In this document: positions 1 to 7,246 of the stretch, in pieces
How positions within the stretch are numbered: position 1 is the first letter of the stretch
Layout: every line of letters starts with the position of its first letter
From: DATCJU01 sp036562635
GTDB taxonomy: Bacteria; Actinomycetota; Actinomycetes; Mycobacteriales; Pseudonocardiaceae
Assembly: GCA_036562635.1 (NCBI GenBank)
Contig: DATCJU010000028.1
Coordinates: 1 to 48,360, forward strand
Direction of reading: 5' to 3'
DNA: 48,360 nt
Translations under genes and position numbers: made by a program
Notes under the pieces: generated by a model
Seen by the model: only the letters and a program-made list of their open reading frames with translations
What the model was told of the DNA's origin: nothing
Database searches by the model: none

Positions 1-896
1 GTCGCGCCCTCTTCGGCCTTGGCGCGCTTGGTGACCAGGTTGTAGACGTTGTTCGACCAGTTCTGGATGGTCGTGTACCGGCAGCGGGCGCCCTTCTTGA
101 CGATGATCTCCACCACCGCCGAGTGCAGCGAGTCGGAGGAGTAGATCGGCGCGGTGCAGCCCTCGACGTAGTGCACGTACGCGCCCTCGTCGACGATGAT
201 CAGCGTCCGCTCGAACTGGCCCATGTTCTCGGTGTTGATCCGGAAGTAGGCCTGCAGCGGGATGTCGACGTGCACGCCCGGCGGCACGTAGATGAAGGAC
301 CCACCGGACCACACGGCGGTGTTCAACGCGGAGAACTTGTTGTCACCGGCGGGGATGACCGAGCCGAAGTACTCCTTGAACAGCTCGGGGTGCTCCTTCA
401 GCCCGGTGTCGGTGTCCAGGAAGATCACGCCCTGGGACTCCAGGTCCTCGCGGATCTTGTGGTACACGACCTCGGACTCGTACTGGGCGGCGACGCCGGC
501 GATCAGCCGCTGCTTCTCGGCCTCGGGAATGCCCAGCCGGTCGTAGGTGCGCTTGATGTCCTCGGGCAGCTCGTCCCAGCTGGTGGCCTGCTTCTCCGTG
601 GAGCGCACGAAGTACTTGATCGAGTCGAAGTCGATGCCGGAGAGGTCGGCGCCCCAGCGCGGCATGGGCTTGCGCTGGAAGAGCTTGAGCGCCTTCAGCC
701 GGGTCTCCAGCATCCACTCCGGCTCGTTCTTCTTGGCCGAGATGTCCCGGACCACGTCCTCGTCCAGACCGCGGCGCGCGCTGGCGCCCGCGATGTCCGG
801 GTCGGCCCAGCCGTACTCGTAGCGGCCCAGCTGGGCCAGGGTCTCCTCCTGGCTCAACGGCTGGGTGGTGGTGCGCTGCTCAGCAGCGGCAGTCAT
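1..896 (-). CDS. sufB: Fe-S cluster assembly scaffold SufB (5' part, truncated by window edge)
   Basis: SufB is the scaffold subunit of the SufBCD complex that builds [4Fe-4S] clusters in the cytosol. About 298 N-terminal residues are visible. They include the typical blocks GVIFLDTDTGLKEHPELFKEYFG, VWSGGSFIYVPPGVHVDIPLQAYFRIN and YVEGCTAPIYSSDSLHSAVVEI. The ATG at 894-896 overlaps the sufR stop as ATGA, so translation is probably coupled. The M. tuberculosis orthologue is interrupted by an intein (recalled). Here the YVEGCTAPIY block is continuous and no intein is seen in the visible part. The C-terminus, and presumably sufD, sufC and sufS, lie to the left of the window. Confidence 0.97.
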   Translation of the reverse strand, partial: MTAAAEQRTTTQPLSQEETLAQLGRYEYGWADPDIAGASARRGLDEDVVRDISAKKNEPEWMLETRLKALKLFQRKPMPRWGADLSGIDFDSIKYFVRSTEKQATSWDELPEDIKRTYDRLGIPEAEKQRLIAGVAAQYESEVVYHKIREDLESQGVIFLDTDTGLKEHPELFKEYFGSVIPAGDNKFSALNTAVWSGGSFIYVPPGVHVDIPLQAYFRINTENMGQFERTLIIVDEGAYVHYVEGCTAPIYSSDSLHSAVVEIIVKKGARCRYTTIQNWSNNVYNLVTKRAKAEEGA

Positions 897-1792
897 GCGG
901 GCTCCCCTTCGCGTTGATGGCTCGACCCTGCGTGCGGGTCGTGCGCCGGGATCCGTGCAGCATCCTCCCCCGGCCGCGGGTTCGGGTCCGCGGGCCGTGG
1001 TGGGGTTGTGGTGGTGTGCGGAGCCGTGGTGAGCGGCTCCGCGGCGTGGGGTTCCCCGGTGCCGGGGCGACCGGCTCCGGGCGACGTGCCCAACGGCACG
1101 TGGGTGGTGCAGGCCGCGTCCCCGCGGGCGATGGTGGCCAGACGCTGGACATGGGTGCCGAGCAGCTCGGCGAACGCCGCCGTCTCGGCCTCGCACAGCT
1201 GGGGGAACTCGGCCGCCACGTGCGCCACCGGGCAGTGGTGTTGGCACAGCTGTTCCCCACGACCGACCCTCCGGGTGGAGGCGGCGTAGCCCTCCCTGGT
1301 CAGGGCGGCGGCCAGAGCCTGGGTCCGCTCGGCGACACCGCGACGGGCGGTGACCGCGGCACGGTGCCGGTCCACCAGGGCGGCGATCCGACGCTCGGCG
1401 AACGCCCGGACCGCGTCCTCCCCGGCGTGCTCGGCGAGGAAACGCAGTGCCGCCACCGCCAGATCGTCGTAGGCGTGACCGAACCGGGCCCGACCGGCCT
1501 CGGTGAGCAGGAAGAGCTTCGCCGGGCGCCCGCGTCCCCGCCGTCCGCGGCGCGGTGCGTCCCTGGTGCACGCCTCACCCCCGGTGACCAGGACGTCCAG
1601 GTGACGACGAACCGCGGTCGGGCTCAGGCCCAGCTCCTCGGCGACGGTGGCCGCGGTGACCGGCCCCTGTTCCAGGAGCAACCTGGCCACGGCGTGCCGG
1701 GTGCGACCGTCGGCGTGCTGCGACAGAGCACCGGACGTCGCGCCGCCTCCGGACGCGGTGGCGGCCGGCGCAGCGACCCCGACGTTTTTCAC
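893..1792 (-). CDS. sufR: Iron-sulfur-sensing transcriptional regulator SufR
   Basis: ArsR/DeoR-like winged-helix repressor of the suf operon. Numbering is from the GTG at 1790-1792. A wHTH lies at about residues 33-75 (GPVTAATVAEELGLSPTAVRRHL). A basic GRP linker follows at about 80-92. A cysteine cluster C183-x3-C187-x12-C200, plus C228, fits [4Fe-4S] ligation. The frame opens further upstream at ATG 1858, but that start would place the CAAC-N6-GTTG operator inside the coding region. The GTG lies directly after the operator and a promoter-like element, so I prefer it (299 aa; the longer form is 321 aa). The C-terminal ~65 residues are a Pro/Thr/His-rich, probably disordered tail beyond the family core. 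Followed by sufB with a 4-base overlap. Confidence 0.9.
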   Translation of the reverse strand: MKNVGVAAPAATASGGGATSGALSQHADGRTRHAVARLLLEQGPVTAATVAEELGLSPTAVRRHLDVLVTGGEACTRDAPRRGRRGRGRPAKLFLLTEAGRARFGHAYDDLAVAALRFLAEHAGEDAVRAFAERRIAALVDRHRAAVTARRGVAERTQALAAALTREGYAASTRRVGRGEQLCQHHCPVAHVAAEFPQLCEAETAAFAELLGTHVQRLATIARGDAACTTHVPLGTSPGAGRPGTGEPHAAEPLTTAPHTTTTPPRPADPNPRPGEDAARIPAHDPHAGSSHQREGEPA

Positions 1793-1805
1793 AACACGAG
1801 TGTTG
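1792..1805. promoter_or_regulatory. SufR operator, CAAC-N6-GTTG palindrome
   Basis: The sequence CAACACGAGTGTTG is an inverted repeat of the form CAAC-N6-GTTG, the site described for SufR in cyanobacteria and Streptomyces (recalled family knowledge). It abuts the GTG start chosen for sufR and overlaps the candidate -10. Apo- or holo-SufR binding would therefore block the sufR-sufB promoter. Confidence 0.82.
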
Positions 1806-1827
1806 CCTATTTCCTCGAAGACAGCAA
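1799..1827 (-). promoter_or_regulatory. Candidate sufR-sufB promoter
   Basis: Read on the minus strand, TTGCTG (1822-1827) and AACACT (1799-1804) are 17 bases apart and point at the GTG at 1792. The -10 is poor (AACACT against TANNNT), as might be expected for a site shared with an operator. Start mapping is needed. Confidence 0.4.
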
Positions 1828-2000
1828 AGGAGCTGGTCACAGACGTGAGGCGAGTCACGGACGTCCCCGTTCCACGGGCCGTGACACCCGAGGAGGTGTG
1901 CGGCCTTCCTGTGTCACCCTAAGCCGAGGACACGGACGCACCGCATCACGGGGTGATCAACTCGTCACCTGTTGGGTCACGTCACCTCCCCCGGCCTCGC

Positions 2001-2006
2001 TACCCT
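2001..2006 (+). promoter_or_regulatory. -10 box for leaderless mptB
   Basis: TACCCT fits TANNNT and ends 8 bases before GTG 2015. There is no Shine-Dalgarno sequence. No convincing -35 is seen. Confidence 0.5.
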
Positions 2007-2014
2007 TCGGCCTC

Positions 2015-3634
2015 GTGGTGACGGGCGAGACGGTCGGCGGTACGGAACACGGTGGGCGACTCCGAACGGAGCAGTCCCCCACCACCCGTCCCTGCCCCGG
2101 TCCGGCGACCCCGCCCCCGCTGGACCGCACCGAGCGGCGCCAGCTCCACATGGTGCGGCACTTCGGCACCCTGGGCTCGCTGCTGCTGGCCATCGCGTCG
2201 CTCGGCGCAGGCGCGGCCCCGGTGAACAACCCGACCAACGGGGTGCGTCTGCTCGGTCTGCCCGCCCGGATGCCCACCACCTCGTTGGCCGTCGCCTATG
2301 TCGGCATGGCCATGGTCGTGCTGGCCTGGCTCTGGCTGGGCCGACTCGCCCGTCCCGGCCGCCCACGGATGCTCTCGCGGACCCAGCTGGACCGCACCCT
2401 GGTCATGTGGGCCGCGCCGCTGATCGTGGCGCCCCCGATGTTCAGCCGGGACGTCTACAGCTACCTGGCCCAGAGCGAGATCGTCAGCCGCGGCATCGAC
2501 CCCTACGAGCTCGGTCCGATCGACGCGCTCGGCCCGGACCACCCCCTGACCAGGGGCGTGCCCAACATCTGGCGTGACACCCCGGCGCCCTACGGCCCGC
2601 TGTTCCTGACCCTGGGACGCCTGGTCACCGCGATCGCCGGGGACGACGTCGTCCTGGGCATCCTGCTGCAGCGCGCGCTGGCCCTGGCCGGGGTGGCGAT
2701 GATCGTCTGGGCGCTGCCCCGACTGGCCCGCCGCTGCGGGGTGCAACCGGTGAGCGCGCTCTGGCTGGGCGCCGCGAACCCCCTGGTGCTGTTCCACCTG
2801 GTCAGCGGCATCCACAACGAGGCCCTGATGGTCGGCCTGATGCTGGCCGGTTTCGAGATCGCGCTGCGTACCTGGGGTGACGGCCCGCTCGGCCGGGTGG
2901 CTCCCGTCGTGGTGGGCGCCACCCTGATCACCCTGTCCGCCTGCATCAAGATCCCCTCCGCGCTGGCCCTCGGCTTCCTCGGCGCGGCCCTGGCCCGCCG
3001 CTGGGGCGGCCGCCTGACCGACCTGATGCGGGCGGCCCTCCTGCTCACCGTGATCTTCGTGGTCGCCCTCACCGCGGTGTGCCTGTTCAGCGGACTGGGC
3101 TTCGGCTGGCTGGGCGCGCTGGGCACCCCGAACAAGGTCAAGAGCTGGATGTCACCGGCCACGGCCCTGGGCATGCTCGGCGGCGGTATCGGCATCGCCC
3201 TGGGGCTGGGCAACCACAGCGACGCGGTGATCACCCTGACCCGGGCGATCGGCCAGGGCCTGAGCGGGGTGATCTGCCTGGGACTGCTGTGGGTGTCCTT
3301 CCGCAGCTGGCGCGGGTACCGGGCACGGGAGCCACTGGCCGGCCTGGGCATCGCGCTGGGCGCAGTGGTGCTGTTGGGCCCGGTGGTGCACCCCTGGTAC
3401 CTGCTGTGGGCGGCGATCCCGCTGGCCGCCGCCACCACCTCCCGCCGGTTCCGCCGCGCGGCGACGGTCATCAGCGTGGCCCTGGCCCTCGCGGTGCCCC
3501 CGCCGGGCGCCACGTTCGACGGACGGGCGTACGTGGTGCCGCAGGCCATCGTCGCTGCCGCCATCGCCACCGTGCTGCTCCTGCTCGTGGTGCGTCACCG
3601 CATCCCACGGACGAGCGAGACGCAGACCGCATAG
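2015..3634 (+). CDS. mptB: Alpha-(1->6)-mannopyranosyltransferase B (GT-C family)
   Basis: Polyprenyl-phosphomannose-dependent GT-C mannosyltransferase. In mycobacteria and corynebacteria it starts the alpha-1,6-mannan core of lipomannan. The protein is polytopic with about a dozen hydrophobic segments from residue ~50 on. The first-loop motif PPMFSRDVYSYLAQS carries the acidic catalytic residue expected in GT-C enzymes (D146), followed by TPAPYGPLFL and WLGAANPLVLFHLVSGIHNEALM, all as I recall in Rv1459c. The open frame runs far upstream. I chose GTG 2015 (539 aa) because it follows a TANNNT box. ATG 2150 would drop a 45-residue hydrophilic N-terminus. Head-to-head with sufR, as in M. tuberculosis. 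Confidence 0.88.
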   Translation: MVTGETVGGTEHGGRLRTEQSPTTRPCPGPATPPPLDRTERRQLHMVRHFGTLGSLLLAIASLGAGAAPVNNPTNGVRLLGLPARMPTTSLAVAYVGMAMVVLAWLWLGRLARPGRPRMLSRTQLDRTLVMWAAPLIVAPPMFSRDVYSYLAQSEIVSRGIDPYELGPIDALGPDHPLTRGVPNIWRDTPAPYGPLFLTLGRLVTAIAGDDVVLGILLQRALALAGVAMIVWALPRLARRCGVQPVSALWLGAANPLVLFHLVSGIHNEALMVGLMLAGFEIALRTWGDGPLGRVAPVVVGATLITLSACIKIPSALALGFLGAALARRWGGRLTDLMRAALLLTVIFVVALTAVCLFSGLGFGWLGALGTPNKVKSWMSPATALGMLGGGIGIALGLGNHSDAVITLTRAIGQGLSGVICLGLLWVSFRSWRGYRAREPLAGLGIALGAVVLLGPVVHPWYLLWAAIPLAAATTSRRFRRAATVISVALALAVPPPGATFDGRAYVVPQAIVAAAIATVLLLLVVRHRIPRTSETQTA

Positions 3635-3671
3635 CGGCGGCCCCGCCTCGGCGGTACACATCCCGACGTCC

Positions 3672-3677
3672 TACGCT
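3672..3677 (+). promoter_or_regulatory. -10 box for leaderless ABC-exporter operon
   Basis: TACGCT lies 8 bases before GTG 3686, with no Shine-Dalgarno sequence between. It would give the exporter genes their own promoter, separate from mptB. Confidence 0.5.
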
Positions 3678-3685
3678 TGCCGCCC

Positions 3686-4621
3686 GTGAGCCCGCACGCC
3701 GTCACTCCCGCCGTCGAGGTGTCCGGGCTGGTCAAGCGCTACGGGTCCACCACGGCGGTGGACGGGGTGGACCTACGCCTGGACCGCGGCCAGGTGCTGG
3801 CCCTGCTCGGCCCGAACGGCGCAGGCAAGACCACCACCGTGGAGGTGTGCGAGGGGTTCCTGCGTCCGGACGCCGGCCGGGTGCGGGTGCTGGGCCTGGA
3901 CCCCGTCGCCGACGCCACGACCCTGCGCCCCCGTGTCGGGGTGATGCCGCAGGGCGGTGGCGCCTACCCCGGGGTGCGTGCCGGGGAAATGCTGCGGTTG
4001 GTGGCCTCCTGTGCGGCCGATCCCCTCGACGTGGACTGGTTGCTGGAGGTGCTCGGCCTGGGAGAGGTGCAGCGCACCCCGTTCAAGCGGCTCTCCGGCG
4101 GCCAGCAGCAGCGACTGTCCCTGGCCTGCGCGTTGGTCGGCCGGCCCGAGTTGGTGTTCCTCGACGAACCGACCGCCGGAATGGACCCCCAGGCCAGACA
4201 CCTGGTGTGGGAACTGATCCGCGCACTGCGCGAGGACGGGGTGAGCGTGCTGCTGACCACACACCTGATGGACGAGGCCGAGACACTCGCCGACCACGTG
4301 GTCATCATCGACCGGGGCCGGGTGGTGGCCGAGGGGTCCCCGCAGGAGCTGACCACCGACAAGGCGGACGGCAAGCTGAGCTTCCGGGCCCTGCCCGGTC
4401 TGAACCTGAGCCTGCTGCTGGCCGCGCTGCCGGAGGGGTGCCGGGCCAGTGAGGTCGCCCCCGGGCGGTACCTGGTGCAGGGCGTGATCGATCCCCAGGT
4501 CGTCTCCACCGTCACCGCCTGGTGCGCCCAGCACGGTGTGCTCGCCCAGGAACTGCACGTGGTCAGGCGGAGCCTGGAGGACGTCTTCCTCGACCTGACC
4601 GGGCGGGAGCTTCGTTCGTGA
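3686..4621 (+). CDS. ABC exporter ATP-binding protein
   Basis: Cytoplasmic nucleotide-binding subunit of a DrrA/CcmA-type ABC exporter, 311 aa. Walker A is GPNGAGKT (residues 42-49), signature LSGGQ (136-140), Walker B VFLDEP (D160, E161) and H-loop TTHLMDEA. The ~90-residue C-terminal extension is usual in drug- and lipid-export ATPases. A TTG at 3677 is also in frame, but GTG 3686 is better placed relative to the -10 box. The stop overlaps the permease start as GTGA. The substrate is unknown. The Rv1458c-Rv1457c homologues are only annotated as antibiotic transport. Confidence 0.88.
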   Translation: MSPHAVTPAVEVSGLVKRYGSTTAVDGVDLRLDRGQVLALLGPNGAGKTTTVEVCEGFLRPDAGRVRVLGLDPVADATTLRPRVGVMPQGGGAYPGVRAGEMLRLVASCAADPLDVDWLLEVLGLGEVQRTPFKRLSGGQQQRLSLACALVGRPELVFLDEPTAGMDPQARHLVWELIRALREDGVSVLLTTHLMDEAETLADHVVIIDRGRVVAEGSPQELTTDKADGKLSFRALPGLNLSLLLAALPEGCRASEVAPGRYLVQGVIDPQVVSTVTAWCAQHGVLAQELHVVRRSLEDVFLDLTGRELRS

Positions 4622-5415
4622 GTACCACACCCCGTTTCCCCACCGGCACCTTCCGTCCGGCACCCGGTCGCGGGCGCCCGACGGCGATGCTGACCGCGCA
4701 GACCCGCACCGAGTTGCTGCTGACACTGCGCAATGGCGAGCAGATCCTGCTCACCCTGCTCATCCCGCTGGCCCTGCTGATCGGTCTGAGCACCCTCGAG
4801 GCGCTTCCGGTGCCCGTGGAGGCCGGCCTACCGCGGGTGGACGCGGTCACCCCGCGGATCCTGGCCCTGGCGGTGATGTCCACCGCGTTCACCGGGGCGG
4901 CCATCGCCCTGGGGTTCGACCGCCGTTACGGGGTGCTCAAACGGCTGGCCGCCACCGCACTGCCCCGCTGGTCCATGATCACCGGCCGGGTGCTGGCCAA
5001 CCTGGCGGTGATCGGTATCCAGCTGGTGGCGCTGGGTGGGGTCGCGGCGTTGCTGGGTTGGCGCCCGGTGGCGGCAGGCATCGGCTGGGCACTGCTGGTG
5101 GTGCTCCTCGGTGGGTTGGCCTTCGGCGCGCTGGGGGTGCTGTTGGGTGGTTCCCTGCGCGCGGAGGTGGTTCTGGCGCTGGCCAACGCCGTGTGGTTCG
5201 TCCTCCTGCTGGCCGGCGGGGTGGTGGTGCCGCTCGACGCACTGCCCGACGGGCTCGCCGCGGTGGTCCGCTTCCTGCCGTCCGGTGCGCTGGCCGAGGG
5301 TCTGCGTGTGGCGCTCACCGAGGGCGCCGCTCCGGCTCCGTCGTCGCTGCTGGTGTTGCTGGGCTGGGCGGTGGCCGCAGGTGCGGTGGCCGTCCGCACC
5401 ACCCGGCTGAGCTGA
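4618..5415 (+). CDS. ABC exporter permease (ABC-2 type)
   Basis: ABC-2 family membrane subunit, 265 aa, paired with the preceding ATPase through a GTGA overlap. About six hydrophobic segments are visible after a ~25-residue cytoplasmic N-terminus (PRFPTGTFRPAPGRGRP): around residues 43-60, 80-100, 120-145, 150-175, 190-210 and 240-258. The block FDRRYGVLKRLAATALPRW between the second and third segments is the usual coupling region. The cargo cannot be read from sequence. Its place between mptB and ctaA is conserved in actinobacteria, so a role in envelope or heme-linked export is possible but unproven. Confidence 0.85.
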   Translation: MSTTPRFPTGTFRPAPGRGRPTAMLTAQTRTELLLTLRNGEQILLTLLIPLALLIGLSTLEALPVPVEAGLPRVDAVTPRILALAVMSTAFTGAAIALGFDRRYGVLKRLAATALPRWSMITGRVLANLAVIGIQLVALGGVAALLGWRPVAAGIGWALLVVLLGGLAFGALGVLLGGSLRAEVVLALANAVWFVLLLAGGVVVPLDALPDGLAAVVRFLPSGALAEGLRVALTEGAAPAPSSLLVLLGWAVAAGAVAVRTTRLS

Positions 5416-5499
5416 TCCGGCCGACGCCGCCGGCCTCGTGTCCCGTTGCGAAGCGGGTCACAACGGCAGGGGGCCGATCGGACGTGTAGGCAGCCCACG

Positions 5500-5505
5500 T
5501 ACCAT
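5500..5505 (+). promoter_or_regulatory. -10 box for leaderless ctaA
   Basis: TACCAT lies 7 bases before GTG 5513, with no Shine-Dalgarno sequence. The -35 region is not recognisable. Confidence 0.5.
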
Positions 5506-5512
5506 CGACGCC

Positions 5513-6547
5513 GTGCCGGCTCTCACCTGGTTCTCCCGACTGGCTTCCTCTCCTTTCGGCGAGGTCTTCGGTTCGCGTTCCGCACAGCGCAATCTCGCCG
5601 TGGCCACCCTCGTCGCACAGGCGGGTATCTCGGTGACCGGTTCCATCGTCCGGGTGACCGGCTCGGGCCTGGGATGTCCGACCTGGCCACAGTGCTTCCC
5701 CGGCAGCATGGTCCCGGTGTCTCACCCCGAGGTCGCCCTGCTGCACCAGTGGATCGAGTACGGCAACCGGCTGCTGACCGGCGTGGTCGGCATCACGTCC
5801 GCCCTGTGCCTGCTCGCCGCGTTGCTGGGACGGCCCCGACGCCCCCGCCTGGTGCGGTTGGCCGCCACCATGCCGATCGGGGTGGTGGTGCAGGCGGTGG
5901 TGGGCGGTATCACGGTCCTCACCAGGCTGAGCTGGTGGACCGTGTGCCTGCACTTCCTGCTGTCGATCGTGCTGGTGTGGCTGGCCACCCTGCTGGTCCG
6001 CGCGGTGAACGAGGGCGACGAACCGGCCCGGCCGGTGGTGCCCGTCCCGTTGCGCGGCCTGCTCGCCGTGATCAGTGGTGTGCTGGCCGCGTTGTTGGTG
6101 GCGGGCACGCTGGTGACGGCAGCCGGACCGCACGCGGGCGATGCGGACGTACCGCGCCTGGACCTGCCGATCCTCTCGCTGGCACAGCTCCACGCCGACC
6201 TGCTGTTCCTCTACCTGGGCATGCTGGTCGCCCTCGGCTTCGCCCTGCGGATCGGCGGCGCCACCCCGCCCCGGGTGTGGCGTCGGTACCGGGAGCTGCT
6301 GGCCGCGGTTGTCGCCCAGGGTGCCCTGGGCATGGTCCAGTACTGGACCGGGGTTCCCGAGGTGCTCGTCCCGATCCACGTCCTGGGTTCCATCCTGGTC
6401 ACCGTGGCCACCGCGGCGTTGTGGACCGCCACCCGTGACCGTGGCCCGCATCCCGAAGCACCCGTCCCGTCGGCGCAGCAGCCGACCGCCGACACCTCCG
6501 GAACGGTGGAGGCCCACTCCCCCGCGTCGGTCGGCACGAGGTCCTGA
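5513..6547 (+). CDS. ctaA: Heme A synthase (COX15/CtaA family)
   Basis: Membrane enzyme that oxidises the C8 methyl of heme O to the formyl of heme A for aa3 cytochrome oxidase. The protein is 344 aa with eight hydrophobic segments in two similar halves. Candidate heme-ligand histidines are H78 (LLHQWIEYGNR), H147 (CLHFLLS), H227 (QLHADLLF) and H289 (PIHVLGS). The catalytic-type glutamate is E82. The extracellular pair C55/C61 (CPTWPQC) is the Bacillus-type CtaA pair. The C-terminal ~45 residues are a hydrophilic tail. Start GTG 5513 was chosen from the TANNNT spacing. The partner enzyme CtaB is encoded at 11356-12312. Confidence 0.93.
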   Translation: MPALTWFSRLASSPFGEVFGSRSAQRNLAVATLVAQAGISVTGSIVRVTGSGLGCPTWPQCFPGSMVPVSHPEVALLHQWIEYGNRLLTGVVGITSALCLLAALLGRPRRPRLVRLAATMPIGVVVQAVVGGITVLTRLSWWTVCLHFLLSIVLVWLATLLVRAVNEGDEPARPVVPVPLRGLLAVISGVLAALLVAGTLVTAAGPHAGDADVPRLDLPILSLAQLHADLLFLYLGMLVALGFALRIGGATPPRVWRRYRELLAAVVAQGALGMVQYWTGVPEVLVPIHVLGSILVTVATAALWTATRDRGPHPEAPVPSAQQPTADTSGTVEAHSPASVGTRS

Positions 6548-6551
6548 ACAG

Positions 6552-6585
6552 CCGTCGCCGGCTCGAAGGCCCGGGCCGGCGACGG
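6552..6585. terminator. Bidirectional terminator, ctaA / GbsR-like gene
   Basis: Eleven-base perfect stem (CCGTCGCCGGC with GCCGGCGACGG) and a 12-base loop between two convergent genes. There is no U-tract, as is common in high-GC actinobacteria. Confidence 0.75.
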
Positions 6586-6600
6586 GGCGATGTCTCAGCC

Positions 6601-7086
6601 TCAGCGGCCGGCCCGCTCGCTGTCCCAGCGGCTGAACAGGGCAGGCAGTTCCCGACCGAGGAAGGCGTAGACCTCGTCCACGGCGCGCAGCCGTTCGGCA
6701 CGCTGCGGGTCCCCGCTGAGCAGGCGCAGACCACCCGCGGTCAGCCTGCGTGCCTCGACCATCGCCTCCAACCGACGCCGCACGAAGTCGGCCCACTGCT
6801 TCTCGTCGATGCGGTACAGGGCGGCCAGCCTGCCCCGCCGGGTGGACTTGCGTACCAACCCCATGCCGCCGAGCAGGCGGAGGTTGGTGCTGATGGAGCC
6901 GCTGCTGGCCTCCAACGCGGCCGACAGCTCGGCGGGTGTGCGCTCCGGCGGGTCGCACACCAGCAGGTAGCCCAGGATGCGCCCCGCGATGAGCGGCAGC
7001 CCCTCCCGCTCGAAGGTCATGGCGAAGTCCTCGATCCAGGACGCGATCAGGTCCTCGCGCGCCACGCGCCCTCCCCTCGCCGTCAT
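6601..7086 (-). CDS. GbsR/MarR-like winged-helix transcriptional regulator
   Basis: 161-aa one-domain DNA-binding protein. Residues ~28-95 form a MarR/GbsR-type winged helix (PLIAGRILGYLLVCDPPERTPAELSAALEASSGSISTNLRLLGGMGLVRK), followed by a helical C-terminus suited to dimerisation. A 7+7 base inverted repeat sits directly against the ATG, and a second one overlaps the promoter, so self-repression is likely. It is 160 bp downstream of the ATP-grasp gene, with a terminator hairpin between, and is transcribed in the same direction. The ligand is unknown. GbsR proteins sense osmolytes such as choline, but nothing in this locus supports that here. Confidence 0.82.
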   Translation of the reverse strand: MTARGGRVAREDLIASWIEDFAMTFEREGLPLIAGRILGYLLVCDPPERTPAELSAALEASSGSISTNLRLLGGMGLVRKSTRRGRLAALYRIDEKQWADFVRRRLEAMVEARRLTAGGLRLLSGDPQRAERLRAVDEVYAFLGRELPALFSRWDSERAGR

Positions 7087-7087
7087 G

Positions 7088-7103
7088 TTCAGTGGGCACT
7101 GAA
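7088..7103. promoter_or_regulatory. Inverted-repeat operator at the GbsR-like gene start
   Basis: TTCAGTG-GG-CACTGAA, seven-base perfect arms, one base upstream of the ATG. Its place between the promoter and the start codon suggests a roadblock-type autoregulatory site. Confidence 0.6.
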
Positions 7104-7106
7104 ACT

Positions 7107-7138
7107 ACAGGCTAACCTGTTTCTGGCATAGTGATCAA
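7107..7138 (-). promoter_or_regulatory. Promoter of GbsR-like gene with overlapping inverted repeat
   Basis: On the minus strand TTGATC (7133-7138) and TAGCCT (7109-7114) are 18 bases apart. ACAGG-CTAA-CCTGT (7107-7120) is a second inverted repeat covering the -10. Transcription would start about 15-20 bases before the ATG, inside or next to the first operator. Confidence 0.5.
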
Positions 7139-7168
7139 CAGTTCACGTGGCGGAGCGTCGTCGAAGCA

Positions 7169-7212
7169 GCGCGCCCCGCATCCCCGGGACGTGCCGAAGA
7201 CGCGGGGCGCGC
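7169..7212 (-). terminator. Terminator after the ATP-grasp gene
   Basis: Perfect 11-base GC stem (GCGCGCCCCGC with GCGGGGCGCGC) and a 22-base loop, 35 bases past the ATP-grasp stop. It separates this gene from the downstream regulator. Confidence 0.6.
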
Positions 7213-7246
7213 GGCTCACCAGGGTCGGACGACGGACCGTGTGCCC

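Noticed and set aside
97..140. Intein in SufB, as in M. tuberculosis
   Set aside because: The YVEGCTAPIYSS block is uninterrupted and no other insertion is seen in the visible part.
1944..1969. Short inverted repeats (ATCAC-GGG-GTGAT, GGTGA-N8-TCACC) before mptB
   Set aside because: Five-base arms are expected by chance in this composition and do not align with the likely promoter.
914..2014. Long upstream extension of the mptB reading frame (open from 914)
   Set aside because: It runs antisense through sufR and has no GT-C character. A TANNNT box and GTG 2015 give a family-like N-terminus.
5315..7099. 594-codon minus-strand frame across ctaA and the GbsR-like gene
   Set aside because: Antisense to ctaA in the phase that GC-rich codon bias keeps open. 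Composition is Arg/Gly/Gln/His-rich with no domain.
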